From Bacteroidota bacterium (GTDB taxonomy: Bacteria; Bacteroidota; Rhodothermia; Rhodothermales; Bin80): a DNA stretch of 54,636 bases. Location: assembly GCA_028873925.1 (NCBI GenBank), contig JAPPNA010000149.1, positions 1 through 54,636 of the forward strand. The letters are read 5' to 3'. The notes beneath the pieces were generated by a model. The model was not told the DNA's origin, did not search any database, and was given only the letters and a program-made list of their open reading frames with translations. Below, one piece after another: positions 18,885 through 26,172 of this stretch; position 1 is the stretch's first letter; every line of letters starts with the position of its first letter. Made by a program: the position numbers and the translations under genes.

Positions 18885-19091
18885 AAGGTGAGCTGGACTG
18901 CTTGCGGCGGCACTGTTTCCATCATCAGGATCTAATTGTCGCCAAACAGAGCTGTTGAGCTGGCTGATTGGGATCGGTGCCGGAATGCCTGCTCTTCGCG
19001 CGTAGTCCTGACAAAACAGGTGTCAATTAATGGGTCATGGGAAACATGTTGGATGAGTGGGCGTACGAGACCCAACTTAGCTTGCGCAAAG

Positions 19092-19283
19092 ATGGGAAAT
19101 CAAGAGCACTCCAACGATTCCAAGCGACCTTCTGACGGTTCGCGCGAAGTAGATGCGTCGCGCACGGAAGAGCCGAGACCACCAAGGTGGATCAAGGTGC
19201 CTGATGTTAGCTCACCACCCCAAAAGATGACCACAAGGGAATTCTGGCGGGCTGTTGGCAAAGGGCTCACACTAAGAATTTGA
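19092..19283 (+). CDS. 63-aa conserved small protein, copy B
   Basis: Same length as copy A. It shares EEPRPPRWIKVPDV and REFWRAVGKGLT, while the middle and N-terminal acidic/serine segment differ by several substitutions. Sequence upstream of this ATG differs from copy A by a 2-base length change, so longer N-terminal versions would not be in the same frame in both copies. This supports the short start. Its last 17 bases overlap the convergent 3' end of the CBASS membrane-protein gene. No domain is recognised. Confidence 0.5.
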   Translation: MGNQEHSNDSKRPSDGSREVDASRTEEPRPPRWIKVPDVSSPPQKMTTREFWRAVGKGLTLRI

Positions 19284-20382
19284 GCAGACACAGGAAGAAC
19301 AGAGGCAGCATGGCGGTAAACGTCATGAAAGTCAGGCAGGCTGCTTTGTTCGTGAGTACCTTTTCGTTTTCTTGGATGGCGGTCTGATGTGAAGCGGCTA
19401 TCGCTCTGATGAGTTTCACGGAATCAGCGTCGTTCCGTGCATTGAGTGCCAGCATCTCGATTTTTCCTAAATCGCAAGCATTCCACCACCCTCTTGGCCT
19501 GATTATGACACTGAGGGCCGAAGTGATGATGCTGAGTACACTCGCCGCTAAAGCAAACCCGAGCAGTCTTTCCAGAATCGATGATTCGGGCCATGCCCCC
19601 CAGTCTACACCGAAGACCAGCATGGAGGCTGCAAACGTCACGATTCCCATTGCCTTAACCGCGCATTCTCTATTGAATCGTTCCTGACTCAGAACTCTAT
19701 TCTGGCATTGGGCCAGAAACACTTCTGCGCTATCACGCGCGGGTGCTAAGCCTTCTTCAAAGTCGTCAGGATGGATGGCGATTACGTCCTCGGACTCAAG
19801 TTCCGTTACAGAATCTGTTACGGGAAACGCCGCACGGGCCTGTCGTAAACGTCTACGCTGACTGAGGTCAGCAATCACCACCAGGAATTCGAACCACGCG
19901 TGCTGACCCTGATTATGTGGCGAACGAACACCGATCTTCTCCAACTGAAGTTCTAACGCTACGCGGGCCTCGATTCTGGTTGCCAGTGATCGACCCGGCT
20001 GGCCACTTTCATCCAGCTCTTCTCGCGTAGCTCGTAGTTCACGCTTAATTTGAGGGTGCAGCGCCCTGAATCTAGCGGTGGGTCGAACTCTAATTGGCCA
20101 AGGCCACTTAGCCCAGAAGGGCGTGAAGAATCCAGGCGCGGCGGAGCTGATGCTCTGTAGCCTATTTGTGGCAACATACTCCCAGAATTCCGGTCCATAT
20201 ATGCAGTAGACCAAGCCGGTGACCACAGCAACCGGCACGGCAACGCGGCTGAAAAGGTGTGTCACGCTTGAGGATTGAACACATTCCGCCCGGTTACCTG
20301 CAACTGCGCACCCCTCCGGTCGCGCAGGTCTAGAGGCTAACTGAATGATCCCGGCCGTCAAGCTGTACCCAAATCGCGTCAT
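19267..20382 (-). CDS. Four-TM membrane protein coupled to the CBASS operon
   Basis: A 371-aa protein, not a family I can name. Predicted TMs lie at about 45-62, 243-260, 272-294 and 347-369. A charged soluble region (100-240) has many Glu/Arg helices, and an inward loop (296-345) carries WWNACDLGKIEML and NDADSVKLIRAIAASHQ. Long helices on a membrane-spanning bundle resemble the SLATT or Pycsar-type TM effectors only in layout. The start codon overlaps the E2 stop as ATGA (20379-20382), so it belongs to the CBASS operon as fourth gene. A membrane effector or an accessory factor is inferred. Its 3' part is duplicated at 17811-18345. Confidence 0.7.
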   Translation of the reverse strand: MTRFGYSLTAGIIQLASRPARPEGCAVAGNRAECVQSSSVTHLFSRVAVPVAVVTGLVYCIYGPEFWEYVATNRLQSISSAAPGFFTPFWAKWPWPIRVRPTARFRALHPQIKRELRATREELDESGQPGRSLATRIEARVALELQLEKIGVRSPHNQGQHAWFEFLVVIADLSQRRRLRQARAAFPVTDSVTELESEDVIAIHPDDFEEGLAPARDSAEVFLAQCQNRVLSQERFNRECAVKAMGIVTFAASMLVFGVDWGAWPESSILERLLGFALAASVLSIITSALSVIIRPRGWWNACDLGKIEMLALNARNDADSVKLIRAIAASHQTAIQENEKVLTNKAACLTFMTFTAMLPLFFLCLLKFLV

Positions 20383-20801
20383 GACTGTCCCGGTCCAATG
20401 TGCGGTGCTTCGGGTCCATACCAGATCCCGGTTTCAAGCCAGCCTTCGTAGAAGTAAAACCAAAGAGCAGTCCACGGCAGCACGGTCTTAGCCAAAAGGA
20501 GTCCCTCATGCGCCCTGAAAATCTGGGGATGAACTAGGCACAGTGAGCCATTCCTGTATAGGTGAGGTGCGCGCGGGTGCAGCTTCGGCGAAATTACCGA
20601 TATGCGCCCGTACGGCAGGGGCGGATATTCAAGCCTCACTGAGTACGCGGGTGAATTTATGCTCGGAGTGAGACTGCCTCCACAAATCAGCTTCTGCCCC
20701 TTGATCCTGCACCTGAAGCCGGGGAAGAATCGTTGAATCGCAGCCTTTTGAGTCGGCAGCCTATTGGCGCTGAACGGCTTTGAATAAAGATTATTCGCCA
20801 T
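20379..20801 (-). CDS. CBASS E2-like protein (type II short)
   Basis: A 140-aa protein of the CBASS-associated E2 fold. Strands carry YSVRLEYPPLPYGRISV, then PHLYRNGSLCLVHP with the probable catalytic C88 and H80. The C-terminal signature TVLPW, YEGWLETG.W, EAPH is typical of E2 proteins encoded next to bacterial CD-NTases. In related systems the E2 attaches the CD-NTase C terminus to a target and primes it. No E1/Cap2 or JAB/Cap3 gene is present, so this is the short form. ATG at 20801 lies inside the CD-NTase gene (11-bp overlap). Longer in-frame starts lie well inside the nucleotidyltransferase and lack coding sense. Confidence 0.82.
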   Translation of the reverse strand: MANNLYSKPFSANRLPTQKAAIQRFFPGFRCRIKGQKLICGGSLTPSINSPAYSVRLEYPPLPYGRISVISPKLHPRAPHLYRNGSLCLVHPQIFRAHEGLLLAKTVLPWTALWFYFYEGWLETGIWYGPEAPHIGPGQS

Positions 20802-21831
20802 AAAAACCCTCATTGTTCGGAGTGCTAATGCCGGAACCGCCGATGATGCCATCAAGGCCCACGGTGATGCCGCCGACAGCAAATCTTTTCGCGATCTCTT
20901 GCTGCCGTTTACCAATTCCCCTGATGGTTGTCGGGAATCGGCCATCAAACAAATTCGGCCCGTTCCAGAGCTTGATGGTCTCCTCTTCGCCGCGGGATTT
21001 AAGAGCTGCCTCGGCAGCCGAACTGGCGCGGCCTATTCGCTCGCGGAAACTGCCAATAGAATGAGGAGGCCAGTTTCGAGCTAAGTTCTCAGACTTAAGG
21101 GAAGGATTTAACACTCTCGGAATGCCATGATTTGGTTGCTGGCCTGCCCATGCCGATATTCCCGCCATTGTCAGAGCCAGTGCCTCATCTACAGAACGAG
21201 CATCATGTGGCAGATGCAAGCCAGCGAGCGTGGTGAGCACCATCGAATTCGGGTGCTCAAGGCGGTGAAGATCCCGCCAGAATTTTAGCAGTCGCGCAAC
21301 TTTAGGAAGGAATCCGCCATGATCTGAATTGGTCATTCTGAACCATTCGATGTACCCCTTTGGATTGGACTCGCGCCAATCCTGAGGTATCTGCAGCGGC
21401 TTCCAATCGCCATTCTTCAGGTGGGCTGGCAGCACGTCCAGGTGAAAATCCAGCCCATCAGAGCTGTATGCCACCCGGATGCATCTATTGAGCATCCGCG
21501 TTTTGCCCGAGTACATGCTCACGGCCTCCAGTGCCCCCTTAACCTTTAGCAGCACCACCGCACCATGAGGGAGCAGCCCCTGCTGATCCATTAGCTCCAT
21601 CCCGAGCACTACGTCGACATCGTATGGCTTATCGGCATGAGGACTCTTTATGGCAGTATTGAGGGCATAGCTTCCCTGAAGCAGGGTCCTACCCGCGTGT
21701 TCGCGAATCCAATCGTCCTGTTCAAGACTTGCGCGCACGGAACGGTGCGCGGACTTTATCCGGTCAAGACGAGACGGATTCAGGTTAACACTCTTCTGCA
21801 GGAATTCGGAAAAGGACTTGTTGAGAAACAT
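20791..21831 (-). CDS. CD-NTase (cGAS/DncV-like nucleotidyltransferase) of CBASS
   Basis: A 346-aa enzyme that would make a cyclic oligonucleotide second messenger upon phage infection. The nucleotidyltransferase core is clear: QGSYALNTAI with G53-S54, DVDVV with D71 and D73, and the third acid D132 in FHLDVLP. The helical OAS-like half follows. The C terminus ends -GFYGE, relevant because E2 proteins act on the CD-NTase tail. ATG at 21831 is chosen because it begins the usual N-terminal helix; ATG at 21876 would overlap capV by 29 bp. Neither has a clear ribosome-binding site. The messenger identity cannot be read from the sequence. Confidence 0.9.
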   Translation of the reverse strand: MFLNKSFSEFLQKSVNLNPSRLDRIKSAHRSVRASLEQDDWIREHAGRTLLQGSYALNTAIKSPHADKPYDVDVVLGMELMDQQGLLPHGAVVLLKVKGALEAVSMYSGKTRMLNRCIRVAYSSDGLDFHLDVLPAHLKNGDWKPLQIPQDWRESNPKGYIEWFRMTNSDHGGFLPKVARLLKFWRDLHRLEHPNSMVLTTLAGLHLPHDARSVDEALALTMAGISAWAGQQPNHGIPRVLNPSLKSENLARNWPPHSIGSFRERIGRASSAAEAALKSRGEEETIKLWNGPNLFDGRFPTTIRGIGKRQQEIAKRFAVGGITVGLDGIIGGSGISTPNNEGFYGE

Positions 21832-21847
21832 GAAAAAGGATGTTTGG

Positions 21848-22927
21848 TTAACAGTTGTTTTCGGGTACGGGGACAAACGGATCGGTCTCGCTGTTCAGGA
21901 ATCTGCGAGCCGTTGATTCTGCGCTGGCTTTGGCCTCTTCATGGGCGATTTCGGAAAGCCTCCCCACCTTATCCGTGGCATCAAGGTCAAACCCGCGGTC
22001 AGGAAGGGAGAACTGAATCCGCAGGTGTCCGCTCTCGCCAAGCAATTGATTCATGACATTTTCGCCGCTATCAGTCTGTGCCTGCATGGACAGTGTAACG
22101 AGGTCTGTATTCCAGCCAAGCAGGCCGTTGGACCCGAAGGGAGTAAGGCGATGAAGCCAGGTCTGCGTCACAGAGCGCTGGAAGAAGCTGCTGCCTGTTC
22201 CGATCGAAAGCAGGTCGATCGCATCCAAATTGAAGTCCATCCGCAGGGCTTCCGTGATCGCTACGACTGTAGGGCAATTGGCCCAAATGCCGCCATCTAC
22301 GTATTCGCCAACACCACGCAGCCTGAAAGGGCTGAAATAGATGGGCGCAGCAGATGTGGCCGCGGCAATCTGCCAGGCCTTGAGCAGATAGTCACGCACC
22401 AGATACGCTTCATGCCGAGTCTTGAAAACGGTGACCCGCCCGGTGGCAATATTGACAGCCGGAATGCACAAGCGGCATCGCGCCGCGCCCAGCTTTGTCT
22501 CAGATCCAAGGACATCACGGAGCACACCGTGAAAAGGACCGCTCCGATATAGAGAGTCTCGGAGCGCCGCATACAGCCTCATTGACTTGGGATGCCGCCG
22601 AGAAAATATGTCGTCGGTCTTATTGCGGAATAGGCTGAAGATCTCTTTGGCAGGCACATCAAGAGCAATTGCAATCGCGATGATGCCGCCAGCGGAGGTT
22701 CCGCAGATCAGGTCAAAAAAACGCCGGACGGGAGATCCCGCAATCTCCTCCAGCCTGGCCAGATAGGCGGCCGTGCATACTCCGCGCACGCCGCCGCCAT
22801 CCAGTGCGAGGATGCGGAATCGCTGGGTGCACCGCGTGCGTTCAACCCCTGACTCATCCAAGGCTGGTTTCTGCTGCATCCTGTCTGCCTGCCTTAGGCT
22901 CTGTTCAGGTATCGTAGAGTTTGTCAT
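21848..22927 (-). CDS. capV: Patatin-like phospholipase, CBASS effector (CapV-like)
   Basis: A 359-aa patatin-family lipase. The oxyanion motif DGGGVRG is at 43-49, the nucleophile S78 lies in GTSAG, and the aspartate D211 lies in DGG. All catalytic elements are intact. In CBASS, CapV is activated by the cyclic nucleotide from the neighbouring CD-NTase and degrades the inner membrane, killing the infected cell. It is the first gene of the four-gene minus-strand operon and is divergent from the regulator pair at 23056, across a 128-bp control region. Confidence 0.92.
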   Translation of the reverse strand: MTNSTIPEQSLRQADRMQQKPALDESGVERTRCTQRFRILALDGGGVRGVCTAAYLARLEEIAGSPVRRFFDLICGTSAGGIIAIAIALDVPAKEIFSLFRNKTDDIFSRRHPKSMRLYAALRDSLYRSGPFHGVLRDVLGSETKLGAARCRLCIPAVNIATGRVTVFKTRHEAYLVRDYLLKAWQIAAATSAAPIYFSPFRLRGVGEYVDGGIWANCPTVVAITEALRMDFNLDAIDLLSIGTGSSFFQRSVTQTWLHRLTPFGSNGLLGWNTDLVTLSMQAQTDSGENVMNQLLGESGHLRIQFSLPDRGFDLDATDKVGRLSEIAHEEAKASAESTARRFLNSETDPFVPVPENNC

Positions 22928-22997
22928 ACGGCTGCCTACTGTGGTTCGTTCCTATGACAACCCATTCGTGCACACTTGGTTCCCAGCGGCAAATCAA

Positions 22998-23020
22998 TTG
23001 GCATAAGCGTAGATTGCCAA
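22998..23020. promoter_or_regulatory. Inverted repeat in the CBASS divergent promoter region
   Basis: TTGGCA and TGCCAA form 6-bp arms separated by 11 bases in the 128-bp gap between capV and the Xre gene. The position, 36 bp before the Xre ATG, suits an operator for the Xre protein. No -10/-35 pair is obvious, so this is a candidate only. Confidence 0.4.
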
Positions 23021-23055
23021 GGTTGAATCGGCGATGATCACTCTCTGAGGCCATA

Positions 23056-23412
23056 ATGGAAGCATTCGGCAAGCGCGTGAGGCAATGGCGGATCGAACGC
23101 GGACTAAGTCAGGCCGAATTTGCTGAACTGGTCGGGATTTCGCGGAATTACGTTTCGCAAGTGGAGCGTGGGGTGTCTAACAATCTGTCTCTAACAGTGG
23201 CGCGCAGAATTTGCGGCGAACTCGGGATTCGATTGGACCCCCCGGAGGTGACTGTCCCGGAGAGTCTGCGGCAGTTTGCTAAGCAGGACGGGCTTGAGCC
23301 GGAGGAAGTCCAAGTCCTGGCAGCCATTGAGTATCGGGGGAGCCGGCCGTACACGGTAGAAGCCTGGCGACTGCTTCACCTCGCCATCAAATCAGCGGCC
23401 GGAGGGCGATAA
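23056..23412 (+). CDS. Xre-family HTH regulator (CapH-like position)
   Basis: A 118-aa protein with an Xre/Cro helix-turn-helix in residues 5-60 (WRIERGLSQAEFAELVGISRNYVSQVERG). The short C-terminal part contains GLEPEEVQVLAAIEYRG and AWRLLHLAIKSA. It is divergent from the CBASS core and 3 bp upstream of a peptidase gene. This matches the arrangement in which a CapH repressor holds a CBASS promoter and a CapP peptidase relieves it by cleavage. DNA binding is sure by motif; the CapH role is inferred. It could equally be a generic Xre/ImmA phage-type switch. Confidence 0.85.
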   Translation: MEAFGKRVRQWRIERGLSQAEFAELVGISRNYVSQVERGVSNNLSLTVARRICGELGIRLDPPEVTVPESLRQFAKQDGLEPEEVQVLAAIEYRGSRPYTVEAWRLLHLAIKSAAGGR

Positions 23413-23415
23413 GCG

Positions 23416-24333
23416 ATGGTGAAACGGCACCAGTATCAGCGTCCGGGCAGGCAGTTTATTGAACAGTCTCCACCGCTGGACCGGATCGCGGACTTTTCGG
23501 AGTATTTGGATCGGTATGCCCATTTTCTCAGGGAGGAGTCTGGAGTGGGGCACTGCCCGCCGATTGATTTGGACAAAATCTGTAAGCATTTCGGGATAAC
23601 TTTTGCCGAATGCCCCCTCGATCCAGACACAGAAGGCGCATCCAGTGAGGCCATAGGGTGGATTGGTGTTAACAGCCAGGTTCGTGCCAGGACGCGCAAG
23701 CGGTTCACCGTTGCCCATGAGCTTGTGGAGCTGCTTGTTGCAGTACTGCGGGATTCGCCCATTGCGGACAGTATTCGGTTCCAGTTGGAGGGATCCGAAA
23801 AGGAGGCTCTTTGCAACAGCGGAGCTGCGTCGCTGCTGATTCCCCCCTCCAGCCTTCAAGTGAATGGCCAGAACCCCGCCTGCTCTGCCACCTCCATCAG
23901 ATCCCTGGCACGACGGTATCAAACTTCTTTTCTCGCCACGACCATCAGCGTGGTGAGGCATAGTCCTGATCGGGCAGCCCTAGTCGCCTGGAAACGAATG
24001 CGCAAGCCCACAGAAGAAAGAAAGCTCAATGGAGGCGCTCAGTTGAGTTTGGGGCAAGGCTTTGAGATCGAATTTGAGCCTAAACTCCGCATCAGGTGGA
24101 CCATCAGATCACACGCTGCGGGTGTACCCTTCCTGCCCGTGTATAAGTCGGCAGCCGAGAATTCAGTCATCCATCAATGCCTTCGTGAGCAGCGGGATTT
24201 CCTCGGTAGCTCGGTGGTTGACCCTGACCTTAAACTCGGGCCGGACTGCACAATCGATGTAATTCACCAGCATCCGGAAAGTGAATTTGAGGTGTTGACA
24301 CTTCTGAGATGGCCGAAGGTGCCGAGCAGCTGA
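23416..24333 (+). CDS. ImmA/IrrE-like metallopeptidase (CapP-like position) with HExxE motif
   Basis: A 305-aa protein of the ImmA/IrrE/COG2856 type. RFTVAHELVELLV aligns with the zinc helix, but the usual HExxH reads H101-E-L-V-E105, so the second histidine is a glutamate. Downstream EALCNSGAASLLIP matches the conserved helix with the third ligand region. The C-terminal 110 residues (from about LNGGAQLSLG) are an unrecognised beta-rich domain that could sense a signal. It begins 3 bp after the Xre stop and is co-transcribed. If active it would cleave the Xre repressor and switch on CBASS. The altered motif leaves catalysis open. Confidence 0.75.
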   Translation: MVKRHQYQRPGRQFIEQSPPLDRIADFSEYLDRYAHFLREESGVGHCPPIDLDKICKHFGITFAECPLDPDTEGASSEAIGWIGVNSQVRARTRKRFTVAHELVELLVAVLRDSPIADSIRFQLEGSEKEALCNSGAASLLIPPSSLQVNGQNPACSATSIRSLARRYQTSFLATTISVVRHSPDRAALVAWKRMRKPTEERKLNGGAQLSLGQGFEIEFEPKLRIRWTIRSHAAGVPFLPVYKSAAENSVIHQCLREQRDFLGSSVVDPDLKLGPDCTIDVIHQHPESEFEVLTLLRWPKVPSS

Positions 24334-24488
24334 CCTTCATAGGCATTGATCATGACCGGAGTAAGCTCGGGCTGGTAGGACCCCGACGGTGGGGCAGGCC
24401 GGGTTCGCCAAAGCAGATAGCCACAGGTGACAACGCACGGAAGAGACCCTTACCGGTCACGCACGATGCCGAGCGAATCCCGCCCACC

Positions 24489-25721
24489 CTACGCCCAGAG
24501 GGCGGATAGCGGCGCGGCAATCAGGCGGTCGCCAAACGATACGACACGCGAACCGTCATAAAGCACAATCCCCTGCCTGAAACGGGCACCCGTGGCCATC
24601 TCCAGATGCCTTAACCCCGAAAAATCCCGGCTACGAATGGTAGCCGCTGCCTTTACCTCAACGCCGATAGTGCCGCCGGTACGGTCCTCAATCACGAAGT
24701 CCACCTCGCGCCCCTCTTTGTCCCGAAAATGATAGAAACGGTACTGCTCGCCCGTCCATCCGGCACACTTGAGCAGCTCGGCAAATACGAATGACTCCAG
24801 CAAAGGCCCGAAAAGCCTCCGATCGATCTTCACTTTTTCCGGACTGATCCCCAGCTGTGCCGCCAGTAATCCTGCGTCCGTAAACTGGATCTTGGGGGTG
24901 CGAACAAGACGCTTCAGTCGGTTGGAATGCCACGGCCTGAGCCTCTGGATCAGAAACAGCTGCTCAAGGAGCCCGACATACGTACGGGCCGTTACGTTTG
25001 ATACCCCAATAGCATTACCGAGGGTGGTATAGTTCATCAGGTTGCCCGATAAAGCCGCGACAGCCGATAACGCCTCCGGCATTACCGACATTCGCCTGAT
25101 ATTGGCGATGTCGCGAATATCACGCTGAAGGAGACTCTCCAGGTACGCGTCAAACCAGGACTGGTGCCGCGGCCACTCGTGTCGCCTTAAGGCTTCCGGG
25201 AATCCGCCGGATAACACAACCTTTACCAGATCGTCATCCAGCCGAACATCAGATACGCAAGGGGCAAGGCCACCGAAGGTATGCTCTAGAAAACGGGAGG
25301 GCCTGCCACGGACCTCCGCTTGGGCCAAGGGCCACAAATGTAAGGTGGACATTCTGCCAGCAAGTGAATCGGCAACCTGCGAGGCCCTCAAAAGACTGGT
25401 CGACCCCGTCAGAAAAAACCGTCCGGCACGCTGATCTTCGTCAACCGACTGCTTGAGCGGCAGCAGGATCATAGGCACCCGCTGTACCTCATCAATAACG
25501 GCCCGGTCCAGCCTGCGCACAAATCCAGAGGGATCATCAAGCGCGATTTCCCGCGTTACCGCGTCATCAAATGTGATATACGGCATGGAGGACCCTGCGA
25601 CTTGTCTGGCCAACGTCGTCTTGCCAGCCTGCCGAGGTCCGCACAGGAACACGATTCGGGTATCGGAAAGCTCAACCTCAATTCGGCGTTGCACGAATCG
25701 GGGATACAACGGGTCCTCCAT
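24489..25721 (-). CDS. AAA ATPase with DUF4143 domain
   Basis: A 410-aa protein. The Walker A motif is GPRQAGKTT near residue 29, Walker B is AVIDEVQRVP near 74, and the sensor-like SGGFPEALRR comes near 177. The C-terminal half is the DUF4143 domain, ending with a nuclease-like strand pattern (EVDFVIEDR....GVEVKAA). Such proteins are common stand-alone ATPases, often moved between genomes, of unclear function. The ATG at 25721 is preceded by AGGGTGAC. Three 22-bp-spaced TAAAATA boxes lie just upstream. The neighbouring CBASS locus and tRNA-Asn suggest an accessory island. Confidence 0.85.
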   Translation of the reverse strand: MEDPLYPRFVQRRIEVELSDTRIVFLCGPRQAGKTTLARQVAGSSMPYITFDDAVTREIALDDPSGFVRRLDRAVIDEVQRVPMILLPLKQSVDEDQRAGRFFLTGSTSLLRASQVADSLAGRMSTLHLWPLAQAEVRGRPSRFLEHTFGGLAPCVSDVRLDDDLVKVVLSGGFPEALRRHEWPRHQSWFDAYLESLLQRDIRDIANIRRMSVMPEALSAVAALSGNLMNYTTLGNAIGVSNVTARTYVGLLEQLFLIQRLRPWHSNRLKRLVRTPKIQFTDAGLLAAQLGISPEKVKIDRRLFGPLLESFVFAELLKCAGWTGEQYRFYHFRDKEGREVDFVIEDRTGGTIGVEVKAAATIRSRDFSGLRHLEMATGARFRQGIVLYDGSRVVSFGDRLIAAPLSALWA

Positions 25722-25742
25722 GTCACCCTGATCTGACGATTA

Positions 25743-25793
25743 TAAAATAAATGCCCGACCAATCTAAAATAAGTCCCTGACTACTTTAAAATA
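25743..25793. repeat. Three TAAAATA boxes at 22-bp spacing upstream of the DUF4143 ATPase
   Basis: TAAAATA occurs at 25743-25749, 25765-25771 and 25787-25793, each exactly 22 bp apart. The bases between the boxes are also partly alike (CCCGAC, CCCTGAC). They sit 22 bp upstream of the minus-strand ATPase start, on that strand reading TATTTTA. Two helical turns between boxes suggests a protein binding on one face, hence a control site. Confidence 0.6.
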
Positions 25794-26081
25794 TCGGGCT
25801 GGCCAAACTAACGTGCTAACAGCATCAGCCGGATGAGCGGGGCTTGCCCCGGAGGCAGGGCAGTCCGTGCAAAGCCATCATGTGCACCGGGAATCCTTGG
25901 CAGCGCCCTGCTGAAGGACTCGGTACCCTTAAGGTAATCTACCCTTCCCGGGACATCGCCGGCGCGCCCAAAGATTCCGGGCCCGCGCCGCAGCAATCAG
26001 GCGCAACAGGGCCGGTGGCCTGGAACCCAATCGGCTGTGCGGCATTTGACGGGAGCTAAGTGAATGGGCCTGGCAGCCAAT
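25794..26081. other. Intergenic stretch before tRNA-Asn
   Basis: No coding frame or RNA gene is evident in these 288 bases; the stretch is GC-rich and ends at the tRNA. Short frames on both strands lack start signals and family resemblance. Confidence 0.5.
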
Positions 26082-26156
26082 TCCTCGGTAGCTCAATGGT
26101 AGAGCATGCGGCTGTTAACCGCAGGGTTGTAGGTTCGAGTCCTACCCGGGGAGCCA
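26082..26156 (+). tRNA. tRNA-Asn (anticodon GTT)
   Basis: A 75-nt cloverleaf. The acceptor TCCTCGG pairs with CCGGGGA (one G-T pair), the D arm is GCTC..GAGC, the anticodon arm has GTT in CTGTTAACC, and the T loop is TTCGAGT. The discriminator is G, and CCA is encoded at 26154-26156, unlike tRNA-Leu in this window. Confidence 0.96.
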
Positions 26157-26172
26157 CAGATCCGACTGCCAT

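Larger units (their letters stand above)
18341..19914. repeat. Tandem duplication, unit B
   Basis: Second copy of the repeat described for unit A. It contains the lepA fragment, spacer, degenerate tRNA-Leu, 63-aa ORF and the intact 3' part of the membrane-protein gene. It is about 100 bp longer than unit A because of small deletions in A. Similarity ends near 19914 (GACCCTGATT, matching GACCTTGATT at the unit A end). The two units differ at many positions, so the event is not recent. Confidence 0.85.
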
